NCBI GenBank assembly: GCA_020717935.1
Contig: DYDK01000050.1
Location: forward strand, 1-9,913
Source of the DNA: Desulfocapsa sp.
Lineage (GTDB): Bacteria; Desulfobacterota; Desulfobulbia; Desulfobulbales; Desulfocapsaceae
Direction of reading: 5' to 3'
Length of the DNA stretch: 9,913 nucleotides
The notes below the pieces were generated by a model. That model was given only the letters and a program-made list of their open reading frames with translations. It had not been told where the DNA came from and made no database searches. This document shows, in pieces, positions 1 to 6,693 of this stretch. Every line of letters begins with the position of its first letter. Position 1 is the first letter of the stretch. The position numbers and the translations under genes were made by a program.

Positions 1-60
1 CCATGGAATCGGTGGCCGGATTCAAATGGAATCACTGGCCGGATTGACATGGAATTCGCA
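1..60. mobile_element. Terminal repeats of an IS21-like insertion element (element continues off the window)
   Basis: A 23-bp unit is repeated: copies start at 3 and 26, and a partial third copy starts at 49. Each begins ATGGAAT and the two full copies contain TGGCCGGATT. On the minus strand the block starts TGCGAATTCC, and IS21-family ends typically begin with TG and carry several internal repeats that bind the transposase. The putative tip (CA at 59-60 on the plus strand) coincides with the place where a PhnD-like coding sequence loses homology. No transposase is visible because the rest lies outside the window. The family call rests on the repeat style only. Confidence 0.55.
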
Positions 61-575
61 TGTAAATCGGCGAACGGGTCGATACCCTGTTTGTAAAACT
101 CACGCCAGGCCGCAATCCAGCCGCCAAAAGAAAGCGAGTCCACTGCCATGAAGGACTTTCCTTTGAGATCGGTAAGGGTGTTGATGTCCTGACGGTCAGC
201 CTTGGTGAAGATTGTACCGCCAAAGGTGGTGGTCTGTTGGGTGGGGAGATTCTGGTTGATGAGGGTGGCAATCCGGCTGACCCCGTAGAGCTTTTCCAGT
301 TCCACGTAAAAAGCCGGGTTGGCGAGCACAAAATCGATCCTGCCCTGCTCAACGGCCTCATGAATTTCAGTAAACCCCAGGGGGACGATGGTGAAATGGT
401 ACGCGGGGATGATGGCGGAGAGGTAATCGGCCGTGGCGCTCCATCTTTTCACGGCGGTGTCCTCTCCGCTCTTGGCGAGAACACCGATGGAGACCGCTTG
501 TGGGCTGGCCCACAGCGACAGCGGCGGCAACAGGAACAGCAAAAGCAGACAGATCGTTCGGACGATAAGGGTCAT
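61..575 (-). pseudogene. Truncated PhnD/TtrS-like periplasmic sensor domain, 5' part only
   Basis: The frame is open from ATG at 575 down to the repeat block, giving 171 authentic residues, and continues without a stop to the window edge through the repeats. Residues 1-23 form a signal peptide (basic start, LLLLFLLPP core, WAS). Residues 28-171 resemble the type 2 periplasmic fold of the phosphonate-binding family (Pfam Phosphonate-bd): IGVLAKSGED, RWSATADYLSA, DFVLANPAFYVELE, YGVSRIATL, FGGTIFTKADR and DLKGKSFMAVD. These motifs match the N-terminal sensor module of TtrS-like histidine kinases more closely than transport PhnD proteins, which is family knowledge and not proof. A complete domain needs about 270 residues and a kinase many more, so the gene is broken by the element at 1-60. 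It has no good Shine-Dalgarno. An upstream short frame ends 2 bp before its ATG, so translation could be coupled. Confidence 0.75.
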
Positions 576-577
576 GG

Positions 578-634
578 TTAGCCAAGGGAAACGTAAAAGA
601 AGAGGAACCAGAAGGCTTCCAGGATGAGTGCCAT
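578..634 (-). other. Short frame ending just before the sensor gene; possible tail of a lost upstream gene or leader
   Basis: An 18-residue hydrophobic frame (MALILEAFWFLFFYVSLG) ends with TAA at 580-578, leaving CC before the ATG at 575. The frame is open further upstream to a TGA at 667-665. The closeness to the next start would suit translational coupling, and the peptide could be the end of a membrane protein whose body has been lost. No family is recognised and there is no clear ribosome site. It could be chance. Confidence 0.2.
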
Positions 635-735
635 GGTATTGAAATATCGTAACTGCTCAGTGTTTCAACCGGGATGTCCGGCCATTAATCTAAAAATAAC
701 TGTTCCTCAGCAGAATCTGTGGGCAAACTGACCGA

Positions 736-750
736 AAAAGGGGACTTTCC
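736..750. repeat. Left target duplication (736-743) and left inverted tip (744-750) of the ISL3 element
   Basis: AAAAGGGG at 736-743 is repeated in direct orientation at 2034-2041. The adjoining ACTTTCC at 744-750 is the reverse complement of GGAAAGT at 2027-2033. Eight base pairs is the usual duplication length for ISL3-family insertions. Confidence 0.6.
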
Positions 751-2033
751 ATCTTCCACGAATATTCGATGAAGCATTCTGTTTTTATCTTTTGTAAGAT
801 GGTTGTGTACCAAGACAACATTTATCAAAGGAGAAGAACGGGATGCAAGTCAAGACTATACTGAATTTTGTTGAACCGCACCACGGGTTTGTATATGGCA
901 AGGCCACATGGCACAACGAACAGCAAAGCCGTATCGATATAGAGATTCGACCACGAAAATGTTCCAGGGCGATCTGCTCAGGCTGCGGAAAAGCAGGTTC
1001 TGGCTACGACACCATGCCTACACCCCGAGAATGGAAGTATATCCCGCTTTGGGGTTTTTTTATCTATTTTGTCTATACCATGCGAAGAGTGAATTGCCCT
1101 GATTGCGGCATCAAGGTTAAGGTAGTTCCGTGGGCTTCTGGCAAAAATCATCTCGTCACGACCTATGCCTGGTTCCTTGCTTCGTGGGCTAAACGCATGT
1201 CATGGAAGGATGTTTCCCGGTCTTTTCATATCAGTTGGGAGAGCGTTTTTCGTTCCGTCAAGATGGCTGTGACTTGGGGTTTGGCTCATCGGGATCTTGA
1301 AGGAATCACCGCTATTGGCATTGATGAAATCGCTTGGAGAAAGGGCAAAGACAAGTTTATGACCCTTGTTTACCAAATTGATTCCGGCAGAAAACGCCTT
1401 CTGTTTACAGGTGAAAACCGGACGAAAGCGACATTGGAAAAATTCTTTACGGAATTTGGTAAAGAGCGTTGCGCTTTGCTTCGTTTCGTCTGCACCGACA
1501 TGTGGAAACCTTATTTGGCAGTGGTTGCCCAACATGCTCGTCAGGCCCTTAATATCCTGGACAGATTTCACATCATGAAACACATGAACGAAGCCCTTGA
1601 CAAGGTCAGAATCGAAGAAGTCAAGACACTCAAAAAAGAAGGCAAAGAGCCAGTCCTGACCGGAAGTCGGTGGCGTCTTGTCAAACGCCCTGAAAACCTA
1701 ACAGAAAAACAGGAGGTTAAACTCAGGGAACTGATCAAAATTAACTTGACCACCATGCGTGCATATTTACTGAAGGAAGATTTTCAGTTTTTCTGGGACT
1801 ATAAAAATGCAAAGAGAGCAAACGATTTTCTGGATAGCTGGTGTAAGCGAACCATGCAGTCAAGAATAGAACCAATGAAGAAAATTGCCAAAATGCTCCG
1901 CTCTCATCAGGAGCTTATTCTCAACTGGTTTCATGTCAAAGATCAAATTTCACTGGGTGCCGTGGAAGGTCTCAACAACAAAGCAAAAACGACTTCAAAA
2001 AGAGCGTATGGATTCAAGAAGTAAAAGGAAAGT
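744..2033 (+). mobile_element. ISL3-family insertion sequence, about 1.29 kb
   Basis: The element holds one transposase gene (843-2024), has inverted tips ACTTTCC/GGAAAGT and is flanked by an 8-bp direct repeat. Beyond the first 7 bp the two ends match only loosely (shared CTTC and GAAT blocks). Size and single-gene layout fit ISL3. The right tip lies only 9 bp after the stop codon, which is tight for the family, so a small internal deletion at the right end cannot be excluded. Confidence 0.7.
843..2024 (+). CDS. ISL3-family transposase (393 aa)
   Basis: This is a DDE transposase that cuts and pastes its own element. Two Cys pairs (C45/C48 and C85/C88) form the N-terminal zinc finger typical of ISL3. 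A helix-turn-helix-like segment lies near residues 113-140. The catalytic acidic residues are identifiable: D161 in AIGIDEIAW, D219 in VCTDMWKPY and E375 in AVEGLNNKAK. The ILDRFHIMKHMNEA block also fits the family. The start is set by AAAGGAG at 827-833, 9 bp before ATG. The protein ends at RAYGFKK, whereas many relatives continue for 10-40 residues after RAYGF. The stop lies within a short direct repeat (AGTAAAAGG at 2020 and 2031). The core is intact, but activity with this short tail is uncertain. Confidence 0.93.
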   Translation: MQVKTILNFVEPHHGFVYGKATWHNEQQSRIDIEIRPRKCSRAICSGCGKAGSGYDTMPTPREWKYIPLWGFFIYFVYTMRRVNCPDCGIKVKVVPWASGKNHLVTTYAWFLASWAKRMSWKDVSRSFHISWESVFRSVKMAVTWGLAHRDLEGITAIGIDEIAWRKGKDKFMTLVYQIDSGRKRLLFTGENRTKATLEKFFTEFGKERCALLRFVCTDMWKPYLAVVAQHARQALNILDRFHIMKHMNEALDKVRIEEVKTLKKEGKEPVLTGSRWRLVKRPENLTEKQEVKLRELIKINLTTMRAYLLKEDFQFFWDYKNAKRANDFLDSWCKRTMQSRIEPMKKIAKMLRSHQELILNWFHVKDQISLGAVEGLNNKAKTTSKRAYGFKK

Positions 2034-2041
2034 AAAAGGGG
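2027..2041. repeat. Right inverted tip (2027-2033) and right target duplication (2034-2041) of the ISL3 element
   Basis: GGAAAGT is the inverted copy of the left tip and AAAAGGGG is the direct copy of the left target duplicate. The AGTAAAAGG of this junction also occurs 11 bp earlier, at the transposase stop codon. Confidence 0.6.
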
Positions 2042-2062
2042 TCAGAGAAAAATTTTTTTTGG

Positions 2063-2161
2063 TCGAGGACTGGGGCAGATACTCAAGATGACAAGGCACG
2101 AGAACATCTGAAATCAGGCTTCCAAGGCATTAATTTTGTAGTGCCTGTTCACCAGTTTTGA
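2063..2161 (+). pseudogene. Possible 3' remnant of an unidentified coding sequence
   Basis: One plus-strand frame reads as plausible protein (segments TQDDKAREHLKSGF and GINFVVPVHQF) and stops with TGA at 2159-2161, overlapping the end of the convergent trmL by 13 bp. The frame is closed upstream at 2033-2035, near the insertion junction. No start codon with a ribosome site is present and I do not recognise the family. The only support is the protein-like composition, so this may be chance. The rest of the 2042-2148 gap shows only a weak stem (AGGCA/TGCCT at 2125 and 2142). Confidence 0.2.
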
Positions 2162-2613
2162 CGCAGGGCTTCGTAGAGCACAATACCGGCGGTCATGGCT
2201 AGATTGAGGCTGCGGATATTGGGGTTAGGCATGGGTAGAGTATAACAGCGGTCGTGGTAAAGTTGGAGAACATCCTCGGGCAGGCCCTTGGTCTCTTTGC
2301 CGAAGATCAGAAAATCGCCTGGATGAAATTGGGCTTGGGTGTAGGATGCCGTTGTCTTGGTGGTGAAGAAAAAAAGTTTGTTTTCAGGGTGGGCGGTCAG
2401 AAAAATATCCAGGCTTTCCCAGTAGTGAATATCAACAAAGCGCCAGTAGTCAAGCCCTGCTCGTTTGAGATGTTTGTCGTCGGTGGAAAAACCCAAAGGG
2501 CGAACGAGATGGAGAATGGTGTTGGTCGCCCCGCACAAACGGGCAATGGAGCCGGTGTTGGGCGGGATCTCTGGTTCAATAAGGACGATGTTAAAAGGTG
2601 TTGGAATGGTCAT
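2149..2613 (-). CDS. trmL: tRNA (cytidine(34)-2'-O)-methyltransferase, SPOUT family
   Basis: TrmL (YibK) methylates the ribose 2'-OH of the wobble nucleotide 34 in tRNA-Leu isoacceptors using S-adenosylmethionine, in the cytoplasm. The 154 residues match the compact bacterial form (about 155 aa). The three SPOUT motifs are in order: EPEIPPNTGSIARLCGAT (13-30), FLIFGKETKGLP (101-112) and LPMPNPNIRSLNLAMTAGI (126-144), the last two shaping the trefoil-knot cofactor site. The start lies 2 bp after the ABC ATPase stop codon, with GAAGGA just upstream inside that gene, so it is co-transcribed with the efflux genes. This is an unusual partner for a housekeeping RNA-modification gene and would place trmL partly under the TetR regulator unless an internal promoter exists. 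Confidence 0.95.
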   Translation of the reverse strand: MTIPTPFNIVLIEPEIPPNTGSIARLCGATNTILHLVRPLGFSTDDKHLKRAGLDYWRFVDIHYWESLDIFLTAHPENKLFFFTTKTTASYTQAQFHPGDFLIFGKETKGLPEDVLQLYHDRCYTLPMPNPNIRSLNLAMTAGIVLYEALRQNW

Positions 2614-2615
2614 AG

Positions 2616-3320
2616 TTAATATTCTCGTCCTTCTCCGGCCTCTTCATAGGTTACGCCGTCGCGGATATGATAAATGCGCTTGAATGTGGGAATGATTTTT
2701 TCGTCGTGGGTGACAACAATAATGGCGGTTTCGTACTGTCTGGCCATCTGGTTGAGAATGCGGATGACAGCCAGGGCCCGTTCACTGTCAAGGGGAGCCG
2801 TTGGTTCATCGGCCAGGACTACCGGCGGCCGGTTGACCAGGGCCCGGGCAATGGCCACCCGTTGCTGTTCTCCGCCTGAAAGATGGGCGGGCATAGCCTT
2901 GGCCCGATGACTCATGTCCAGGGCTGCCAGCATTTCCAGGGCTGATTCCCGCGACTTGCCATTGGGACCACCAGCAAGCATGGGGAGCAGAGCTATGTTA
3001 TCAATGACATCAAGAAAGGGAATAAGATAAGGGGCCTGGAAAATAAAACCAATATTGTCCCGCCGTAAGGCCCGCAGGTCTTTTATTTTCCATCCTTGAT
3101 CATAAATGGTTGTGTCGCCGATGGTCATTTTACCGCCACTGGGTTCGATAATGGCCCCCAGACATTTGAGCAGGGTGCTTTTTCCGGAACCCGAGGGGCC
3201 AATCAGTCCCACGACTTCACCGGCGGCCACTTCCATATTGACAATCTTGAGGGCATCGACGGCTGTTTCGCCTGAGCCGTAGCGTTTGCGGACTCCTTCA
3301 AGACGAATTCCTTTTGTCAT
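2616..3320 (-). CDS. ABC exporter ATP-binding protein, MacB/LolD/DevA type
   Basis: This is the nucleotide-binding subunit that powers the FtsX-like permease encoded just upstream. In its 234 residues are Walker [10 protein letters not shown] (41-49), the Q-loop glutamine in FQAPYL (Q95), signature LSGGEQQ (147-153), Walker B VVLADE (167-172), a D-loop reading APLD where many relatives have ANLD, and the switch histidine in VTHD (H205). Every residue needed for ATP hydrolysis is present. The start follows the permease stop by 1 bp and is preceded by AGGAGC six bases upstream. MacB-type ATPases work as dimers with two permeases and a membrane-fusion protein, as encoded here. The closest style is the DevA/DevBCA exporter group. 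The substrate cannot be read from the sequence. Confidence 0.93.
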   Translation of the reverse strand: MTKGIRLEGVRKRYGSGETAVDALKIVNMEVAAGEVVGLIGPSGSGKSTLLKCLGAIIEPSGGKMTIGDTTIYDQGWKIKDLRALRRDNIGFIFQAPYLIPFLDVIDNIALLPMLAGGPNGKSRESALEMLAALDMSHRAKAMPAHLSGGEQQRVAIARALVNRPPVVLADEPTAPLDSERALAVIRILNQMARQYETAIIVVTHDEKIIPTFKRIYHIRDGVTYEEAGEGREY

Positions 3321-3321
3321 T

Positions 3322-4515
3322 TCAAGCTCCTATGGCATCAGCCGGATCGACTTTCAGGGCGGCATGGATGGCAAGCAAGCTGGCAAGCACGCAAATCACC
3401 ACTACCACGATAAAGGCACGGAAGGCATCTCCCGGTAATAAAAGGACAAATTTGGGAAATATCGGCACCAGAAACGAAGCCACGATCTTGCCGACCACAA
3501 ACCCAATGATACCAAGGGCCACTGACTGTTGCATAATCATGGAGGCGATGGTGCGGTTGCGGGTTCCGATCAGTTTGAGAACCGCAATCTCGCGAATCTT
3601 GCCCAGGGTCATGGTGTAAATGATAAAGGCGACAATGGCCCCGCTGACGATAGTCAGAATAACCAGAAACATGCCGATCTGGCGGGCGGAAGTGGCAATC
3701 AGCTTGGCCACCAGAATCTCTTTCATCTGGGTACTGGTATAAACCTGTAAGTGTTGCCAGCGGCGGATAGGTTCGGCGACCTCTTCAGGGGTGAATCCAG
3801 GTTTGATCTGCACCAGCACCGCATTGACATTGGAGTTCTGGCTTTGGGAAGCGATTACCGCCTCTAAAAGCCCTGGGACTCCTGGCCGATTCAAAGCCGG
3901 ATTGGCGGCGGTTCGTTGGCGTTGAGCAATGATCGCATCGTTATCTTTGAGGAATTGGGCTTCCTGGGCATCCTTGAGGGGCACAAAGACCATGGGGTCA
4001 CCACCCGATGAGACCATGCGGCGGGTCAGGCCGACCACCGTGTACTGATTGCGGCGAATCTGGATGCGTTCGCCAATATTGAATTTGGTGGCCATATCCG
4101 CCACCGCCTCATAATGACCCCGGGTGATCTGGCGACCGGCCACCAAATACGGGGGTTCGCCCGGGCCATCCGGCAGAATGCCCACCACCATTGCCCGTAC
4201 ATCTTGCTGGCCCTGACGAACCTGCATGGTCAGATAGGTAATGTTGGCGGCCTTGGCTACTCCCGGCATTCCGAGGATGTCGCGATAAGCATCGTCATAG
4301 AGGCTGGAGGATTCGGCATAGGGGCCGAGGGTGTCTTTCTGCACCACCCAGAGGTCCGCGCCGCTGTTGCTGAGCAGGGCATTGGCATCGTCCACCATGC
4401 CGCGATAGATGCCAGCCATGCTCATGGTTACCCCGATGAGAAGGCCCAGTCCCATGCCGGTAAAGACGAATTTACTCCAGGATTGCAGGATATCGCGGCC
4501 AGCCAGACTGATCAT
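3322..4515 (-). CDS. ABC exporter permease, FtsX/MacB-like (DevC type)
   Basis: This is an inner-membrane subunit of a type VII (MacB-like) ABC system. The 397 residues have the expected plan: TM1 about 15-36, a large periplasmic domain about 37-275 (MacB_PCD-like, with WVVQKDTLGPYAESS near 56-70), then three C-terminal helices about 278-302, 327-352 and 366-386. The cytoplasmic coupling segment KIREIAVLKLIGTRN (306-320) is the FtsX-family hallmark that touches the ATPase. The ATG overlaps the stop of the adaptor gene (ATGA at 4515-4512), so the two are translationally coupled. Such systems act as mechanotransmitters that push periplasmic substrates through TolC instead of classic transmembrane pumps. 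This is family knowledge, not shown here. Confidence 0.92.
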   Translation of the reverse strand: MISLAGRDILQSWSKFVFTGMGLGLLIGVTMSMAGIYRGMVDDANALLSNSGADLWVVQKDTLGPYAESSSLYDDAYRDILGMPGVAKAANITYLTMQVRQGQQDVRAMVVGILPDGPGEPPYLVAGRQITRGHYEAVADMATKFNIGERIQIRRNQYTVVGLTRRMVSSGGDPMVFVPLKDAQEAQFLKDNDAIIAQRQRTAANPALNRPGVPGLLEAVIASQSQNSNVNAVLVQIKPGFTPEEVAEPIRRWQHLQVYTSTQMKEILVAKLIATSARQIGMFLVILTIVSGAIVAFIIYTMTLGKIREIAVLKLIGTRNRTIASMIMQQSVALGIIGFVVGKIVASFLVPIFPKFVLLLPGDAFRAFIVVVVICVLASLLAIHAALKVDPADAIGA

Positions 4516-5735
4516 TTTGCGCCCTTGTTTTCCTTTACCAGCTGATCGACAATCTTGATGCGGCAGCCTTCACTGATCTCGCTCTTGCTGTAAACAATGA
4601 TCTGATCGCCATCAGCAAGCCCCTCGATAATCTGCATGAAGCCATCCAGGTCAGTTTCCCCGACCTGCACCGGCGCCATCGTTGGTTTTTTGTTCTTGTT
4701 CTTGTTGTTGATAATCCAGACCCCGTTCTTTCCATTTTTGCCATTCATCCGCTTCAAGGCCGCATTGGGGATGACCGGTGCGGCTGGCAATTCCGGCAGG
4801 GCCACGGTGACTTCGGCCAACTCACCAAGGGGCGGCGCTGGTTGGGGCAGGGGATCAAAAACGACTTTGACCAAGGTCTCTTCGGTGACGGCATCAGCGA
4901 CTGGCTCTACCCGTAAAATGGAGCCGGTGCGGGTTGTTTTGGCTGAGGAACGAAGCTGGATGGTCGCGGGGAGACCCGCCTTCAGGCCAGCGCTACGCGA
5001 CTGGTCAACACGGACATTGAGCCACAGGCTGCCGGGATCGATGATCTGGACAATGGTCTGACCGGCCACCACCGTATCTCCGGTCTCGGCTTCACGGGTG
5101 AGCACCAGACCATCCACCGGCGCCAGCAGTTGCAGATTGTTCCGCTGCTCAACAATTCCGGCCCGGTCGCTGTCAACGCGAGACAGGTCTTGCCGTGCCG
5201 CATCAAGACCTGCCCGGGCGGCAGACAAGGCCGATTCAGCGACAAGCTGTTCCTGTCGCTTCCCATCGGCGGCTTCGGCGCTGACCGAGTGGGCGGCAAA
5301 AAGCTGGGCATATCTCTGGGATTGAGAAGCGGCAAAATTTGAACGGGCCGTGGCCTCTTTAACCTGGGCCTCGGCAGTAAGAATCAGGGCCTCGCCTCGT
5401 TTGCGGGCGGCATCAAGGCTGGCAATCCGCTGATCGAGATCAACGGGATCAATCTCGGCAACAAGCTGTCCACTCTTCACCAAGTCCCCGACTTCAACCA
5501 GCACCCGTGCAATCCGGCCAGCGGTTGTTGACCCGATATGATGGGCATAACGAGCCTCGACCGTCCCGATCCCAAAAAGGGCAGGGGTGATGGGCCGGCT
5601 TGAAACCTCGGTCACAGTCACCAGAATGGGGGCCAGCGGTCCGGAACGGGCAAGAACAAAAATAAAGGCGGCCAGTAAAAGGACGATGGCGACAATAAGG
5701 GCCAAGGAGCGGAGCTTGGCGGTGCGAGAGATCAT
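4512..5735 (-). CDS. HlyD/RND-type membrane-fusion (periplasmic adaptor) protein
   Basis: The adaptor links the inner-membrane permease to an outer-membrane TolC channel. It has 407 residues: an N-terminal anchor helix (about 10-29), a first biotinyl-lipoyl half around STTAGRIARVLVEVGDLVKSG (69-89), an alpha-helical hairpin rich in Ala, Gln and Glu (about 100-200), the second lipoyl half (LLAPVDGLVLTREAETGDTV, 203-222) and beta-barrel and membrane-proximal domains to the end. The frame stays open further upstream into tetR, but the ATG at 5735 is chosen because AGGAAA lies 5 bp before it, it overlaps the tetR stop as ATGA, and it places the anchor helix at the N-terminus. An odd low-complexity stretch (NGKNGKNG and NNKNKNKK, 331-350) sits between C-terminal strands. 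Confidence 0.92.
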   Translation of the reverse strand: MISRTAKLRSLALIVAIVLLLAAFIFVLARSGPLAPILVTVTEVSSRPITPALFGIGTVEARYAHHIGSTTAGRIARVLVEVGDLVKSGQLVAEIDPVDLDQRIASLDAARKRGEALILTAEAQVKEATARSNFAASQSQRYAQLFAAHSVSAEAADGKRQEQLVAESALSAARAGLDAARQDLSRVDSDRAGIVEQRNNLQLLAPVDGLVLTREAETGDTVVAGQTIVQIIDPGSLWLNVRVDQSRSAGLKAGLPATIQLRSSAKTTRTGSILRVEPVADAVTEETLVKVVFDPLPQPAPPLGELAEVTVALPELPAAPVIPNAALKRMNGKNGKNGVWIINNKNKNKKPTMAPVQVGETDLDGFMQIIEGLADGDQIIVYSKSEISEGCRIKIVDQLVKENKGAK

Positions 5736-6346
5736 TGACTTTTCCTGATACTGTTGAGATATAGAGAAAAAACGGCCTGCGTCATGGTGTCGTTGTGTAA
5801 CGGGATTCCACTGATGAGTGACTGCATGACCAGCCCCTGAATCATCCCCAGGAAAAGCGTGGAGGCCGCAAAGACAGGGAGCAGGGGGGGGAATTCCCCT
5901 TGTATTTTTCCTTGCTCGAAAAGAGTTGACAAACACCCACGATACTGCTTGATGAAAAAAAGCACTCTCTCTTTGGCGGCGGTGTCTTCCGCCCGCTGGA
6001 GTTCATGAAAGATGATGCGGGGGACCCCCGGATAGCTCATAACAAAATCAAGATGGGTTGTAAATATGGAATCAAGGGCGGCCAGAGCTGTTGCCGCCGC
6101 CTGTGCCTGCTGTTCAATCCTGGCCCATAATTCTTCGGTTATCCACTCCATAACGGCCTGCCACACCGCATCTTTGGTAGGGAAATGCCGAAATAATGCC
6201 CCCTGGCTCAGATTCATCTGCTTGGCAATGGCGGCAGTGGTAATCTGGCCAGGATTATGCGAGGCCGCAAGCTCAATCACCGTTGCGACAATGACCGCTT
6301 TTCGTTCATCAGCAGGGAGATGGTGGGTGTTGATGGGTTCGTTCAT
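5732..6346 (-). CDS. TetR/AcrR-family transcriptional regulator of the efflux operon
   Basis: The 204-residue protein has an N-terminal TetR DNA-binding domain (about 15-65) with the helix-turn-helix at ITTAAIAKQMNLSQGALFRHFPTKDAVW (35-62). The remainder is a variable helical ligand-binding and dimerisation domain. The start is supported by CAGGAG at 6359-6354, 7 bp upstream. It is the first gene of the operon and its stop overlaps the adaptor start, so it very likely represses its own operon from the palindrome at 6371-6386 and is released by an exported toxic compound. The inducer is unknown. Confidence 0.93.
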   Translation of the reverse strand: MNEPINTHHLPADERKAVIVATVIELAASHNPGQITTAAIAKQMNLSQGALFRHFPTKDAVWQAVMEWITEELWARIEQQAQAAATALAALDSIFTTHLDFVMSYPGVPRIIFHELQRAEDTAAKERVLFFIKQYRGCLSTLFEQGKIQGEFPPLLPVFAASTLFLGMIQGLVMQSLISGIPLHNDTMTQAVFSLYLNSIRKSQ

Positions 6347-6370
6347 GGAAATACTCCTGAAATTGAAAGG

Positions 6371-6386
6371 TAGTAATTGATTACTA
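6371..6386. promoter_or_regulatory. Putative TetR operator palindrome
   Basis: TAGTAATTGATTACTA is a perfect inverted repeat with 7-bp arms and a 2-bp spacer. It extends to 6369-6388 with one mismatched pair. It lies 25 bp upstream of the tetR ATG and touches the -10 element, the expected position for autorepression by the adjacent TetR protein. Confidence 0.7.
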
Positions 6387-6413
6387 TCTTAATAACAGAA
6401 GGGTTCTTGTCAA
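6386..6413 (-). promoter_or_regulatory. Sigma-70-like promoter of the tetR-efflux-trmL operon
   Basis: On the minus strand a perfect TTGACA (6413-6408) is followed after 16 bp by TAAGAT (6391-6386, 4 of 6 matches to TATAAT). The -10 abuts the palindrome, so a bound regulator would block polymerase. Confidence 0.6.
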
Positions 6414-6519
6414 GCTCCAGTTGAAAGAAAAACGGATAATGATATTTTGTAACGGTTCTCAAATTCGGTGTCACCTGAATGGAGCGAAAAATAACCATTA
6501 CAGCTTACTACGCTCCGCT

Positions 6520-6541
6520 GGAAGTCCCCTTGGGGAATTCC
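6520..6541. repeat. Imperfect 22-bp palindrome in the divergent intergenic region
   Basis: GGAAGTCCCC at 6520-6529 and GGGGAATTCC at 6532-6541 are inverted around TT, with one mismatch. It lies between the two divergent operons, about 80 bp upstream of the plus-strand -35. It could be a binding site for a regulator of the binding-protein/kinase cassette. The remainder of 6414-6621 is AT-rich with no gene I can support. Confidence 0.4.
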
Positions 6542-6621
6542 GTTTACGATATGAGAATGGTATAGTTATTCATTTACGATGTCTTTTTTTCAAACTAATC
6601 AATGGAATAGTGCATTATCTT

Positions 6622-6649
6622 TTGACAGAGGAGCTACAAATAGCATAAA
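6622..6649 (+). promoter_or_regulatory. Putative sigma-70-like promoter of the PhnD-PhnD-kinase cassette
   Basis: TTGACA at 6622-6627 is a perfect -35. CATAAA at 6644-6649 follows after 16 bp and matches four of six -10 bases. Transcription would begin about 35-40 bp before the first gene. AAAGGAG at 6662-6667 lies too far from the ATG at 6694 to serve it well. Confidence 0.5.
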
Positions 6650-6693
6650 AAGTATATATAGAAAGGAGCTTTCTTAGCTAATGGGGATGCACA

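Noticed and set aside
1..55. CRISPR array
   Set aside because: The 23-bp units are contiguous, without unique spacers, and continue only to the junction with the interrupted gene.
237..581. 114-residue plus-strand frame
   Set aside because: It is antisense to the sensor-domain gene, whose frame shows clear family motifs.
5736..5936. Upstream extension of the adaptor reading frame into tetR, adding 67 residues
   Set aside because: The extension overlaps the well-supported tetR coding sequence, has no ribosome site, and would put unrelated Pro/His-rich sequence before the membrane anchor.
6421..6648. 75-residue plus-strand frame starting with TTG in the divergent intergenic region
   Set aside because: There is no Shine-Dalgarno, no recognisable motif, and it runs through the predicted promoter of the next operon.
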